DNA from: Pieris napi
Taxonomy: Eukaryota; Arthropoda; Insecta; Lepidoptera; Pieridae
DNA length: 64,000 bases
Assembly: GCF_905475465.1 (NCBI RefSeq)
Contig: NC_062238.1
Coordinates: 12,493,368 to 12,557,367 of the forward strand
Direction of reading: 5' to 3'
Shown here: piece by piece, positions 1-11,250 of the stretch
Position numbering within the stretch: the first letter of the stretch is position 1
Layout: the number at the start of each line of letters is the position of its first letter
Position numbers and translations under genes: made by a program
Notes under the pieces: generated by a model
Databases searched by the model: none
What the model was told of the DNA's origin: nothing
Seen by the model: only the letters and a program-made list of their open reading frames with translations

Positions 1-429
1 AGTGCACTTCAAGAAATGAATGCTGGCTGTTCCAGAGGTGTTTTAGTTATGTAAAACATTAAATTAATGTACTTTTATCAATTTTTTTTCTGAAATGGAT
101 TATTTGGCTTGTGATAAAATATATCGTGTAAATTTCAAAATTATCTATATACATTTTCGTCATAAATTAAATTCAAAGTGTCAAAAATTGGCTATGTTTG
201 GATGTCATTTTTTCAAGCGAAGTTATTTAAATCGTGTATCGATCTTTCAAAATTGATACATAAACTACTCAACTCCACCATATATATTTACCATCGTGAT
301 TCATGTGCCTTTTTTCTTTTTCGTGTGTACTTTTTTATTGTCCCTTTCACTGTTTACATATGTTTTAATTGTTTTGTTCCATTAGTTTAGTCTAAGTGAT
401 TTATGTCTTATGTTTGCAATACTTAGCGA

Positions 430-580
430 TTAAAAGAGTGGCGGAAAGTTTCTTGCCAGTTCTTCATACACGCTCTACGCCCTTGACTTGCGAACTGGTA
501 GTAAATGTTAATTTACAATTAATTTAACTTGACAATTCATATTTGTACTTGTTTACCTACAAGAATAAATATATTTTGAG
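430..580 (+). mobile_element. LINE 3' tail fragment
   Basis: Contains the block 'agtggcggaaagtttcttg', then 'cttgacttgcgaactgg' and a T-rich/AATAAA end. The same tail recurs at 2818-2960 (reverse), 36105-36300 and 43330-43600. At 36105 it follows a LINE coding remnant, so I take these as 3' ends of one non-LTR family. Duplicated at 20900-21050. Confidence 0.55.
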
Positions 581-628
581 TTTTTTTTGCACTACTTGAG
601 CTCACCTTATCCAATTTTTTTCTCACAG

Positions 629-700
629 TGGTTACCTGAAAGGGATCGCTCGAAAGCGACAAGTCATCCGCCTTTTTATGTACAACGAAGTGTAAGTATA
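629..700 (+). mobile_element. LINE 3'-end fragment, second family
   Basis: Carries 'cagtggttacctgaaaggg' and 'gatcgctcgaaagcgac', which recur at 9588-9700. A related tail in reverse lies at about 19300-19400. Duplicated at about 21099-21170. Confidence 0.4.
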
Positions 701-850
701 TATGAATATACTTACATTTCGAGCATGAGCTCCTGGTATTTCATTTTATATCAGCTGTTGTTATGTGTTACAACACATAACGTGTTGGGCGGCGGGCCCA
801 TAGACACTCATATTGCCAAAAGGCTCACAAGGGCCTTTAAGAATTTTACT

Positions 851-1086
851 CAGTTTCACAATGTATGGATAAAGTACCGAATAGCTATGCAACACATAAA
901 TTATTTGGAAGATAAGTTGTGCTATTTGACATTAAATCGGACTCATAATTTATGATGGACTTTATGTGACGAATAGCGCTATCTGACAGTCGTGAAACGC
1001 AATAATAGTGTTTATCCTACCAATAAGTAATAAATAGCTACTTTGGAACTTATGTAGAACTTATCCGTATATTGTGAAACAGACCC
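851..1086. mobile_element. Harbinger-like MITE, older copy
   Basis: Right end is ...tgtgaaacagaccc followed by tta. The left end (cagtttcacaatg) has lost the first bases of the inverted repeat. Internal sequence is roughly 95% identical to the neighbour at 1090-1328. No coding capacity. It is present in both duplication copies (21321-21556). Confidence 0.7.
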
Positions 1087-1089
1087 TTA

Positions 1090-1328
1090 GGGTCTGTTTC
1101 ACAATGTATGGATAAAGTACCAAATAGCTATGCAACACATAAATTATTTGGAAGATAAATTGTGGTATTTGACATTCATCGGACTCATAGCTAATGATGG
1201 ATTTTATGTGACGAATAGCGCTATCTGACAGTCGTGAACCGCAACAATAGTGTTTATCCTACCAATAAGTAATAAATAGCTAATTTGGAACTTATGTAGA
1301 ACTTATCCGTACATTGTGAAACAGACCC
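1090..1328. mobile_element. Harbinger-like MITE, present in copy 1 only
   Basis: A 239-bp element with perfect 17-bp ends: gggtctgtttcacaatg on the left and its reverse complement on the right. It is flanked by tta at 1087-1089 and tta at 1329-1331, a 3-bp target duplication as in PIF/Harbinger. It is absent from the equivalent site at 21557-21559, where a single tta remains. About ten differences from the adjacent older copy rule out a simple slip duplication. Confidence 0.85.
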
Positions 1329-1564
1329 TTAGTCTAATAAGTTCGGAAATACTTCAGTGGGTTGCTGGTTCCTCATAGCTGGTGCATGGCAAGAACTGCC
1401 TTAAGAATCGGCAGTTGTTGAGCGATGACCGACGGAGTGAGGATTATTTAATTGGGAATTTAGGTTTTAGCTCTTAATAGTTTGAAAGTAGGAATTAATA
1501 AAAAACATGTGTGTTGATAATACGTTTATTTTTAAGACAATATCACAAATATACATTATGTTTA

Positions 1565-4500
1565 TTAAATTACAAAAGGCAAGTCGGTGCCGGCAAGGTT
1601 TTCAGCCATCCATTGCTCAGCATTTCTTTTTAACTCGTCACTGAAGTAATCTTCCCAACCCCCGATCTTACCTGGAAATACGTCATATTTCTTATCAATG
1701 TAGGTTAAAATCAACACATAAAAATGCAAGTTAGATTGTTCTTTGCCTACGTTTAATAAATCTTATGTTTAAAAATACAAAACCGATTTTATAGAATTAC
1801 TAGCTGGCCCGGCAAACGTTGTTTTTCCATGTATGTATATGTATTATTTCTAGGAAACATTTAGTTCAATACAATAATAAAAAATAGGGGTTGATCGTAG
1901 AGGGGTTAAAAATTGGGGTTGTATGTATTTTTGTATGCTGTATCATAAAAAATAGGAAAAATAAAAAAATAATTGTGGTGGATACCCCTTATCACTTAAG
2001 GGTTTGAAAGATAAGCATAAAAAATTTCATAAGATTTGGTCGAGCCGTTTTGTTGGAGTATGGGAACGAAAATTGTGACACGGGAATTTTATATTCATAT
2101 AGAGATACTTTTAAAAAAATTGCTAAAAATACCTCTTCTTATAAAGGAATTCACTCCATCATTGATAACTCCGTATGTTTTCAGTAAAGTTTGTTCGCCA
2201 TTGACACATTTATTTGACTTGAAATTGTCAAAACTGAGATGCTTGCACAGACCACGGATCTGTTCCTCCGTGTATTTCTTACCGAAGAACTGGGACATTT
2301 GTCGAAGAGTTGAAGGCAGATCCTACGAGAAAGTAAATTAATAAATTCACTATTAACTAACCAAAATGCAATATTATTTTGACAGAGACCCTGTATGCAC
2401 ACTTTTTATTACAGATTCCAATTCAAATCCATTCCTTATTAAACCGCTTAGATTATCATAAGCCGTCGACAAAGTTTTGATATAGAATCACGAAAAATAT
2501 TTTTACCCGACTGCAAGAAAGGATCATGAAACAGATACAGATCTGAAGCCCAGACCTAAAAAGGTCGTGGCTCCACTGGTTATTATTATTAAATACTGTA
2601 GATAAGCATTTCTGATAGAAAGTTCTTAAAGCGCATAATAAAATCCTTTAGTTAGCCCATGATAAATTACTAATAGATATACTACTCGTACCATTAAATT
2701 ACTTATTACTAATAACAAACATAAAATATAACAAAAACAAAACTTCTTTCACTATCTAAATTTTTTATTTACCATCTTTACTTAAATAAAAACAGTAGAT
2801 TAATAATTATTTTATCAAATTCAAAATTCAAATCAAGGGCATAGAACGGAAGAGAAGAAGTGGCAATAAACCCTCCGCCACTCTTTTTAATCGCCAAGTT
2901 TATTGTTTTACACAACGTTTTTAAGGTGCTGCAACCATTACACCATGTTTCACATGACATCTTAAGTAATTAATAATAATAAAATAAATTAAAAACAAAG
3001 ATTTATCTTCTATCAGCAGGAGGCATGGTAATAATAAAAAAATACTTACTTTTGTCATGTCCTCGTAAGTCAGGAAGAAGAGATTAGGATGATTTCTTTG
3101 TTCCCAAGCTTCCTTGATGTGCTCAAATATCGGTGTCAGAATAACTGAAAATATGAACTATAATGAAAATAAAATAAAAAAGTATTTGATGCTTAGCTCA
3201 CTATTTACTACTTGCTAAGCTACTTATTATACAATACGAGTATTTAAACAATTACATTATACACAAAACGAACCAAAAAGAAATACCTACATATTCAAAC
3301 ATAGGCACAAAACACAGTTAACAATAATTACCTACTTATATAAATAATTGTAAGATGCATTGATCATTGTAATATATTTAAATATAAAAGAGAAATAACA
3401 AAGCCGTTATATCTAATAAAGGATACCAGAGATTTTTATAATATACTAGTGGACCCCACAGACGTTGTCCTGCATGATATTTCAAGCTATTAGGACATTA
3501 AAGTATGAAAGTACCGGCTGCAGCGCCACCTGCCGGGCTGATTTGTGAATCTAAACCATTCCCAGATCCCCTTGAACACACACAAAAAATTTCATCAAAA
3601 TCGGTCCAGTCGTTTGAGAGAAGTTCAGTGACATACACACTCACAGAAGAATTATATATAAAAAGATTTATACATATAACTAGAAAAATTGTGTTATAAT
3701 TTGAAGGTATACGATACATGACTGAGTTACGTAAATAGTGTTAGATCGAGGAATTGGAAATAGTTGGATTTGCATTGTTTTGTATGAAGAAGGGGTGTGA
3801 AATAGTAAAAGCGACAGCAAGTCAACAGTCAACAAAATCGTTACAAATGGCGTGTAAAAGATCAGGTCGTATTGTTTACGTCTGAACTCTAGGAATTCAA
3901 TATCACACTACTTTTTAAGAATCATCATTTATTTGGATTAGATTTGATTGTTATTATTTAGTAGTTTGGAATCATTAATTAACGAATAAAAGCACGAATA
4001 TTGTTGTGACATTGAACGCACTGCTCAGTGTGGTATCAACCTCTCAGGTTGGGCCGAGTTGGGATTGTGATTAAAAGTGAGGTTGGTGCTCGGAACTCGC
4101 TGCTTGATATAGTTTATTTGAAGTGTTAGAAGAAATCAATCTAAATTAAACAATAAACATTGTACCTACATGACTTATTTCGGACACGTTTTGCGTAACT
4201 CCGAAAAATACAAGCTCCTTCAACTAATAATACAAGGCAAAGTGGCAGGTAGAAGGAGACCTGGCCGCAGACGCAAGTCCTGGTTGAAAAACTTAAGACA
4301 ATTTATTGGTCAAAGCACCAAGTCATTGTTAAGAAGCGCGGTATCCAAAATTAAACTAGCCAACCTTCGCAAGGAGATGGCACTATAAGAAGACCCACAT
4401 GACGACCATGACGATTCCAATATCACAATACATTAAATGTATTGTGATATTGGAATCGTCATGGTATAAATTTTATAATAGTGACGATATTTCTCCGACA

Positions 4501-7500
4501 TATATCTAATCTAGCAGCTTAGCTGTGATGACGTAATTTACGGTATCCGATATACATGTATACGTAAAAAGCAGGATCGTTACTGGCCATAACGTTAACA
4601 AACAATGTTTGTATGAAGATTGATGATTATTCGGGTCAGATCTAACATATAAAAAATCAGCATTCGCCAAAGTTTAATGCTTCAAACTGGTATGAGTAAT
4701 ACTCGTAAGTAAGAAATAATTCTTTTTTTTCTCCCATTCAATTCAATCCCATCAACATTTGAAACAGACACAACGATTACAATTAAGAAAGGTATTGGGA
4801 GACTGGTTTCCAAGCTAGGTTAGAACCTGTGATATGGATAACCAGGCTTCCATTCCACAGCAAACTCATACTGAATGATAACAAAAAAGTGCATATATAA
4901 GTAAGCAAAAAATTTAAAGTTTCTAAAAAAAGGAAATTAAAAAAAAAACTAATCAATAGTCAACTGAGTATAGATAGTATAGTGCTTTTCATGAAAGAAG
5001 TCCCGCGGTGATTTTTGGAACTAAATTTGACAGGTCGGCAATGTTGTCATTCGTCGATGTTATCAAGTTCGTTTGTTGTGGTAGATTTTTGTGAATTTTT
5101 AACTAGCTTAGTGCATTTTAAAGATTGTTTACAATGCCAAAAGTTGTAAAAAGTTCGGCTCGAGAAATGATATTAAAGGTGAAAGAGTTCTGTGAAGCGG
5201 AACATAAGAATCAAGGTGTTTTAATACCACTAAACAATGTTCGGAAGAGAGGTGCCGCCATAAGAGGTACTTTTTAGAGTTGCCATTTAATAATTTTTTG
5301 CTGTATTGATGGGACTTTTATGATTTAAATTAGTTTTTGCGACAAAATTGAATAAATACATAACGTGATGAAGCTAGGTAACTGAAATTAAAACAAATGT
5401 TACATATTACATAAGCATTATAAACTTAAAGTTACTATTATTTTTAATTGTTCATAATTTAATTGCAGGTGTGTCAGAAAAAACTGTAACAAGAATTACA
5501 AACGAAGGTATAATAGCGGCGTGTACTTCGAAAAAAATTGTAACCCAACAATTATGCACTAAAACTCTGAATAAAAAATTGTATTGCTTTTCTTTACCCT
5601 ATTTTCTCATCTTTTCCATGTAAGTAGGTAGAACACCGTTAATATAAGTAAATAAAAATATAATTTTTACATAACAGAAATGCAAACTTTTTACATGCAG
5701 AAAATAATATTATTTGATAAATTACATCTGCTAAATGTAAATAAAATAGGTAAATTTTTTACTCATAAATGGCAACATTACGTAATGCGATTGCAGCGCC
5801 GCGTCTGGGGGACTTCTTTCATGAAAAGGACTATATGGCTAGTGCAATCATAGACACGACTTACAAGGCTGTCATTTGACAAAAAACAAACGACAACTGT
5901 CATCGTTAGTCTTTCGAGTTAAATTGTCATCCTCAAAGCCCCGCCATTTTAATCTTTCCCTTAAGTTGAAATGAGAGAACTTACTTTCGCCATTTCGAAA
6001 ATCATTCCAATACTGTTCGAAATCAATGTCTTTAAACAATTTCAGTTTTAAAATGTTGTAATACGATACGGCTACGTCCCTTGGATCTCTCGCCAAGTAC
6101 ACAACCTGGAAAATACATTATAATTAGCATTGTCACATCAAAAGATCATCAATTTAATAGTGTTCGTCTATATACTTAGTAAAAAATATGTTTCTTACAA
6201 CACAAGGTGTCGTTGTATTCAATCTTTTGTAATGAAATACTAAATATTTTGGAAATAAAAAACAATATTTCAAATATCTACGATTAAATAAATGCATGAT
6301 AAGTAATCAAAAGAATATGATTTGGATGTATTGGTGGAATTTAATTTAATTCAGTACAATATAGTAGTACATAAGATATACCTTTGTTGTATCAAGAAGA
6401 GAAGGTGGTAACAGAGTGAGTGGCATGTGGCTTTTTATGAACCTAGGTGATGTAGCTTTCGGAAGAGAAATTAAAGGTGCAGCTTTATGTAGTAGGTCAT
6501 CGTCTAGATTATTTTCAGATACCAAAAGAGTAGAATACTGTATCTCTAATCTGTGAAGTTTTAATATTAGGTATATTAAATAAAACTGAGCGTTTTTCAA
6601 GGCAGTTTTTGCCGCGCACCACCACTATGTGGAAACAGCTGCCTACTGAAGTATTTCCGAACCAATTCGACTTAGAGAAAATAATAGAGCGTACCAATTC
6701 TTAAAAGGCCGGCAACGCACTTGCGAGCTCCCTAGAATTGAGAGTGTCCATGGGCGGCGGTACCAATTAACATCAGGTGAGCTTACTGCACTTTTGTAAA
6801 GTAGTTTAATATACAATGTTCAATTCTCCGTCGAATAGTAGTTTTTAATTTAATAAATAAAAGAGTCATTGTAAAAAACACGAATTCGAATGGCGCTAAA
6901 GCTGACGCAGTCCCACATTATTAAAAGAATAGAATAGAAGAAGAATAGAAACGGTTTCTTTTGAAAAAATAATATAAGTGTTAACTCAGTTGTCTATTAA
7001 GCAGTGTTGGCCTAGTGGCTTCAGAGTGCGATTCTCATCCTGGTCGTAGGTTCGACCAATGGACTTTCTTACTATGTGCGCATTTAACATTCGCTCGAAC
7101 GGCAAAAAGTCGACGGCGTACGACAGGCACAGGAGTCTGATCACCTACTTGCCTATTACATTAACAAATGATCATGAAACAGATACAGAAATCTGAGCCC
7201 CAGACCTGAAAAGGTCGTGGCGCCTCTGATTTTTTTTTATAGTTCTCTATTAAGGTTTTACACTAGGTGTGACAAAAGAAGGGTTTATTAAGAATAATAA
7301 AAGAAGCCGCTATCTGCCGTAGATATTTGATCTGTAAATCTATGCTTTCCTGTTTCGCGATGTCACGTAGAAAATTAAATTTTTGTTTGATTAAAAGGTA
7401 TATTATGTACTTACTCTAATAGAGGACACCTGTCATCGATAACAGCCGATTTTGCCTTTTCGTAATCTAAATTATTATTTAACAGCCATATTGCCTCTTG

Positions 7501-10363
7501 ACACCTTGTTGTACCTGGAGTGCGAATAAAAATGATTTGTCAAGGAAATAATAATTATTTATTTGCGAGAATATAGTTAAAAAATATTATTATAATTCTT
7601 CTATTGAACTATGGTGATCGAATGATGGTGGTACAATTTCGCATAATACACATAATGGCGTGCAAATTTGTCTTAATTACTTACTTATTTGTCTTAAATT
7701 AAGAGGTAGAATTTGACGTAGTTGATTACATATTACATCATCAAAGTCAATTATTATATTATTTTAAGACTACGTCATCAAATTATTTAAAAAAAATAAC
7801 ATTATCAATTTAACATTAATTATGTTTCACTCAACTAATCATTATTAGAATGATATTTTTTTCAAAAGTAGTCGATTTTAAAAGCTCTAGTTGGAAGATC
7901 TTTGGTAAATTATTTTAAACCTTGATTGCCGTACACGGTACAACCTATACAATTCCAGACAAATTTTTGGCGTTACTAATTTCTCCCCATGTCTGTCAAC
8001 AATGGCAACGGGAATGGCAGTTGTCCAGTCCCGTTACTAAGTCTAAGCTAAGCTAAGTCATTTTTTATTTGGAATGAAAATAATATGTGTGTGTATGTCT
8101 GTTTCAGTTCTTTTGTGTCAAGCCGAAGCAACTATAATTTGGCCCAGAAACGACCCGATACTTGGAAAAACATATCTTTCCGTACATCTAATCTAATATA
8201 TAATTAGTCATTAAATCTGCGAATCCAGATTATTATATATCATATATGATAAGATCATGTCTCTATGTGACTCATTTTCAATGTTATAACTGAATTACCC
8301 GAATTATATTACATAATTTTTACTTAGAAGATAACAGATAATTGCAACACATTTATTTTATTTATAGATTCCGCAATTACTAATTACCTCTAAAACTACT
8401 TGTTCTATACAAAGTTAAAAACGATATTCTTCCCAAACAATACTAGTGCAAAGGTTGCTTAAACACTGGTTTTTGGTGTAAAATAACGATTACGATTGAA
8501 AAATGGTTAGGTTAGGTTAGTAAACTTTATATTTTTATTTCAGTAATATAATGTTATCTGTTTTAACTCATATATCTATGATTATCAACTAAATTTGTTT
8601 GTCTAGACTTGGGTTACAACTCCAATTTTATAATTTAATGTTTAATAGGTCTTCTATAATGCTATTAAATTAATAAAACAATAGATCTATCAATTACCTA
8701 CGGTGTATAGTCGCCTAGATAAAAAAAGACATGTTGCACACATTCACACTTGGTAGAAACCTTCAAAAAATTTGGTTTCAAGATAATGAGATGAATATAA
8801 ATTTAATTTTTAAGTTTAATTTTGATAAAAACTACGATTATTAAAAGGTTTTATAATTAATATTATGAAAATTATACTTTTTTACTATCTAATTGTAGTA
8901 GTAGTAGACTCTACATTATTTACATTAATTTTATTTGAATTTTTAAATATAATAATATCAATGTTTAGTTTTGATAAAAACTTAATTAATTAAAGTTTGA
9001 AAGTCGATGAAACGAAAAAGCGACAGTAAAAAGAGACAGACACACAAATTCATTACATTTAACGTGGGATAAAATGAGATAGGAAGCATTATAAAGTGTA
9101 TAAACTTAAAATTAGTGTAGTAAGAAGTTTTCACTTCAAAAACTATAATATGCATTTATACTCCACTAAATGTATTTTTCTAATATACCATACCAAAGAA
9201 TATAAAATTGAAAATCGTCACTTGTTTAGTTCTTTTAGTGATTCAAAACTTCGGTTAATGTAAAGTATAAAGTTTATATCCGTTATAAGTTTTATTAAAA
9301 CGAAAATGTCTACTTTTTAAGTAGAACATAATGTCGTAATAGTTGTGAATTTTTATAATGTGCCTTTACCTGATCTGGGAAATCCTAATAAGAATATATC
9401 ATCTGGGCGGACTTCGAAATTGTAATATTGTGAAGCCAGCTCTTTATATATACCTGGGAATACATAGCGTTTAGGTCCAACTTGCACCAGCTCTCGGGTA
9501 CAATCTGAAAATTAAAAAAAAAACATGTAATTATTTTCATTATTTGGATAGCGATAAAACAGTTTTATAATAATAGTTCATTTCACAGTGGTTGCCTGGA
9601 AGAGATCGCTCGAAAGCAATAAGGCCCCCAGTTGCCCTCCTTTTCATTTAGTTATATACTATTTTTATTATGTTAATGCAACGAAATGTTAATAATTAAA
9701 TAAATAATGTGATTAGTACTAGAAGAAGTAGTAGTGTGCACAGCGAAATGCTGAACTCCATAAATATTTAGAATTATCACTGTCGCGGAAGACATTAAAA
9801 GATTAAGCTAACAATACAAAAGGAGACTTCAGCAAAACGTCATCCCCCTAGCTTTGGGACTCTTGGAAACGGCGGACTGCGTGTTTGGGCTGAGAAGGGA
9901 GACACTTGCCGCAGTTTGATAGTTTGCGAGTTACGGAGGGAAAACAAATCAATGGATTTGCATTGCCTATTTGCTTCAAAGTCATATAATCTGATAAAAG
10001 CCAAGAGGCTGATTGCAGATGAGTGAAGGAAAAAAACAAAAAACTATGGGGCTAGAAAAATCAATTTAATGTATTTCAAAAGGCAATTCTTTCACCGAAT
10101 TCTACTTTATACCTATATACATAAAATGAATTAATGATTGAAAAGCGGGCGGATTTTTTACGACTACTACCGGTTAAAATGATTTATATAATTAATATTT
10201 GATTTATCATCTAATGAAAATATGGATTAATATGGAAAATGTTTTCTATCAACTTAGAGCGCCAGTAGATTTTATTAAAAATCACACCAAATCAATTAAA
10301 CAAAAACGTACCAGTCTCAGACTTAAAATGGTCAATGGCGTACGGAAAACTGACCTTAGCCAT
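1565..10363 (-). CDS. Cytosolic sulfotransferase (SULT), 8 exons, complete, copy 1
   Basis: Predicted PAPS-dependent sulfotransferase that moves a sulfonate group to a small hydroxyl or amine acceptor; the substrate is unknown. No signal peptide or membrane segment is visible, so it should be cytosolic. Exons in order of transcription: 10363-10312, 9504-9370, 7514-7415, 6550-6382, 6105-5985, 3144-3050, 2322-2133, 1671-1565. All junctions are GT..AG, the phases fit, and the product is 322 aa, within the usual SULT range. Motifs: 5'-phosphosulfate loop GFPRSGTTR (58-66); RFIKSH with the presumed catalytic His137; 3'-phosphate motif VVYLARDPRDVAVSYY (from 153, with Arg158 and Ser166); C-terminal RRGKIGGW (286-293). 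Odd: Arg66 stands where SULTs normally have Trp. The start is the ATG of a short first exon reading MAKVSFPYAI. A possible AATAAA lies at 1525-1530. Confidence 0.9.
1801..2110. repeat. Dispersed repeat, 'ggcccggcaaacgttg' type
   Basis: Begins 'ctggcccggcaaacgttg' and ends with 'tttcataagatttggtcgag' and 'cgttttgttggagtatggg'. Its layout resembles the repeat at 3450-3670, with a 'gacgttgtc' start and a 'ttcatcaaaatcggtcc' end. The type is common in insect genomes; I do not assign it to a class. It sits in SULT intron 7, just 3' of exon 7. Duplicated at 22029-22338. Confidence 0.5.
2521..2600 (+). mobile_element. SINE 3'-end fragment
   Basis: Only the 3' part of the tRNA-derived SINE remains: 'atcatgaaacagatacag', then 'agacctaaaaaggtcgtgg' and an ATT-rich tail. 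Compare the full-length copy at 7001-7240. Duplicated at 22749-22828. Confidence 0.7.
2818..2960 (-). mobile_element. LINE 3' tail fragment
   Basis: Reverse-complement relative of the tails at 430-580 and 43330-43600, recognised by the gene-like 'tggtgtaatggttgcagc' block and the 'gagtggcggagggtttattg' block on the minus strand. It lies in SULT intron 6. Duplicated at 23046-23188. Confidence 0.55.
3450..3670. repeat. Dispersed repeat, 'gacgttgtcctg' type
   Basis: Starts 'ctagtggaccccacagacg' and ends 'ttcatcaaaatcggtccag' followed by 'gacatacacactcacagaag'. It lies in SULT intron 5. Class not assigned. Duplicated at 23678-23898. Confidence 0.5.
4140..4390 (+). mobile_element. Non-LTR retrotransposon C-terminal remnant
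   Basis: An open frame at 4170-4388 reads YFGHVLRNSEKYKLLQLIIQ, then GRRRPGRRRKSWLKNLRQ. This is the pattern at the C-terminal end of many LINE reverse transcriptase proteins (YFGHV, K-LL, GRRxxGRRR-SWLKNLR). It lacks the catalytic RT domain, so it is a 5'-truncated insertion. It lies in SULT intron 5. Duplicated at 24368-24618. Confidence 0.75.
4405..4465. repeat. Perfect 61-nt palindrome
   Basis: Arms 4405-4434 and 4436-4465 are perfect reverse complements of 30 bp around a single a at 4435. The arms begin 'accatgacgattccaatatc'. It lies 16 bp beyond the stop of the LINE remnant. Duplicated unchanged at 24633-24693. Confidence 0.97.
4980..5833 (+). mobile_element. TA-flanked TIR element with transposase 5' exons
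   Basis: The ends are inverted repeats starting tagtgcttttcatgaaag and, from the right, tagtccttttcatgaaag (one mismatch over about 25 bp). They are flanked by TA at 4978-4979 and 5834-5835, as in Tc1/mariner/IS630-type elements. Inside, an ATG at 5134 opens MPKVVKSSAREMILKVKEFC to 5266, then gtactt. After an acceptor at 5468 it continues VSEKTVTRITNEG, a helix-turn-helix-like stretch, to a stop at 5621-5623. No DDE catalytic part is present. I read it as an internally deleted element that keeps the DNA-binding 5' exons of its transposase. It lies in SULT intron 5. Duplicated at 25208-26061. Confidence 0.75.
6600..6790 (+). mobile_element. LINE 3'-end fragment
   Basis: A short coding piece reads LWKQLPTEVFPNQFDL and is followed by 'gagcgtaccaattcttaaaa', 'ggccggcaacgcacttgcg', 'gagtgtccatgggcggcgg' and 'taacatcaggtgagc'. 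The same 3' block recurs at 11110-11250 and 18866-18940. It lies in SULT intron 3. Duplicated at 26828-27018. Confidence 0.7.
7001..7240 (+). mobile_element. tRNA-derived SINE, near full length
   Basis: The 5' part has a Pol III A box-like 'tggcctagtgg' and a B box-like 'ggttcgacc' about 40 bp on. Then 'ggactttcttactatgtgcg', a middle section and the 3' block 'gacctgaaaaggtcgtggcg' with a T-rich tail. Other copies lie at 2521-2600, 17850-18113, 37972-38163 and 61255-61390. It lies in SULT intron 3. Duplicated at 27229-27468. Confidence 0.8.
7515..9369. other. SULT intron 2, no recognised element
   Basis: 1.86 kb of AT-rich intron between exons 2 and 3 of the duplicated SULT gene. It contains short runs such as three TTAGG-like units at about 8508-8521, but no gene, hairpin or mobile element I can support. 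Equivalent region in copy 2: 27743-29597. Confidence 0.6.
9588..9700 (+). mobile_element. LINE 3'-end fragment
   Basis: 'cacagtggttgcctggaag' and 'gatcgctcgaaagcaataag' followed by an AT-rich tail, as at 629-700. It lies in SULT intron 1. Duplicated at 29816-29928. Confidence 0.5.
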
Positions 10364-10724
10364 GGCTGTTTAATAAATAACTAATTTGAGTAAAGTAAGG
10401 AAAGTTATAATAATTTTGATTATCTTTAAAGATATAATAAAGAAAGATAATATTATAATAATAAATTTAGTAACCAGTAAAAGTATACGTCAAACAATTT
10501 ACGATAATAAAAGAGGAAGTGATCTTTATAAATTAATTTAAATAAATTTAGACCTTTAGGGGCTAGGCTAGGTCAAAGCTCTGGAGGAGAGCTCTTATTT
10601 AGGAGGAAAAACGCATAACGCGAGTAAGTAAGAAACGAGTTATGGAAATAACCATATCAGTAAATATTATGTGGTTTACGTAGAGTTATTGTTCTTAAGG
10701 CCGATTTACATTATCTTAGTGTTT

Positions 10725-11250
10725 AGGAGAGTGCTCGCTGCGTGCTCTACATTTCTGAATGTTGTGTTTGTGAGGCCGCACAACTTCCTCTCACTATTCC
10801 CTGTCAACGGCAAGCCTCTGCCGGAGTGATGGTAAGACCTGTGAGGGCTTTTCCTTGATCATTCAAGCGAGTAAGAGATCGGTCTCGAGGTCTGGTGCCC
10901 TCCACTCTGCCAGTCACGATAACTTTTTCTACATTTTCTGCGTGTATGTAACACGCAAAAAACTCAAGATCTGTTGGTTACAAAGAGTCAAAAGAAGAGT
11001 TGTTATTTGTAACCGTCTTAGTATTGACACATTTTCTTTCTTAGCTGTCCAAGGAATATAAAACATCCGCCTCCAATACCACGTGTCCAGAGCATCTATA
11101 TATCCTTCAAGAAAAGAGCGTACCAATTCTTGAAAGCCGGCAACGCACTCGCGAGCCCTCTGGCATTGAGAGTGTCCATGGGCGGCGGTATCACTTAACA
11201 TCAGGTGAGCCTACTGCCCGTTTGCCCCCTGTTCTATAAAAAAAAAAATC
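10725..11250 (+). mobile_element. LINE 3'-end fragments, two pieces
   Basis: The first piece (about 10725-10880) has 'ctctacatttctgaatg' and 'ggtaagacctgtgagggc'. The second (about 11110-11250) has 'gagcgtaccaattcttg', 'gccggcaacgcactcgcg', 'gtgtccatgggcggcgg' and a poly(A). Both pieces have counterparts at 18715-18940, so they may belong to one element. They lie 5' of the SULT gene. Duplicated at 30953-31478. Confidence 0.6.

Noticed and set aside
587..955. 122-aa open frame as a gene
   Set aside because: It runs through LINE-tail and MITE sequence and is not protein-like.
1089..1331. Simple tandem duplication of the MITE next to it
   Set aside because: The two units differ at about ten positions, and the second has its own complete ends and target duplication, so independent insertion fits better.
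7001..7240. tRNA gene
   Set aside because: The A and B box-like motifs belong to a SINE with a SINE 3' block and other copies; no cloverleaf I could support.
8505..8525. TTAGG-like telomere repeats
   Set aside because: Only about three units inside an intron; chance or a trace, not a telomere or telomeric insertion.
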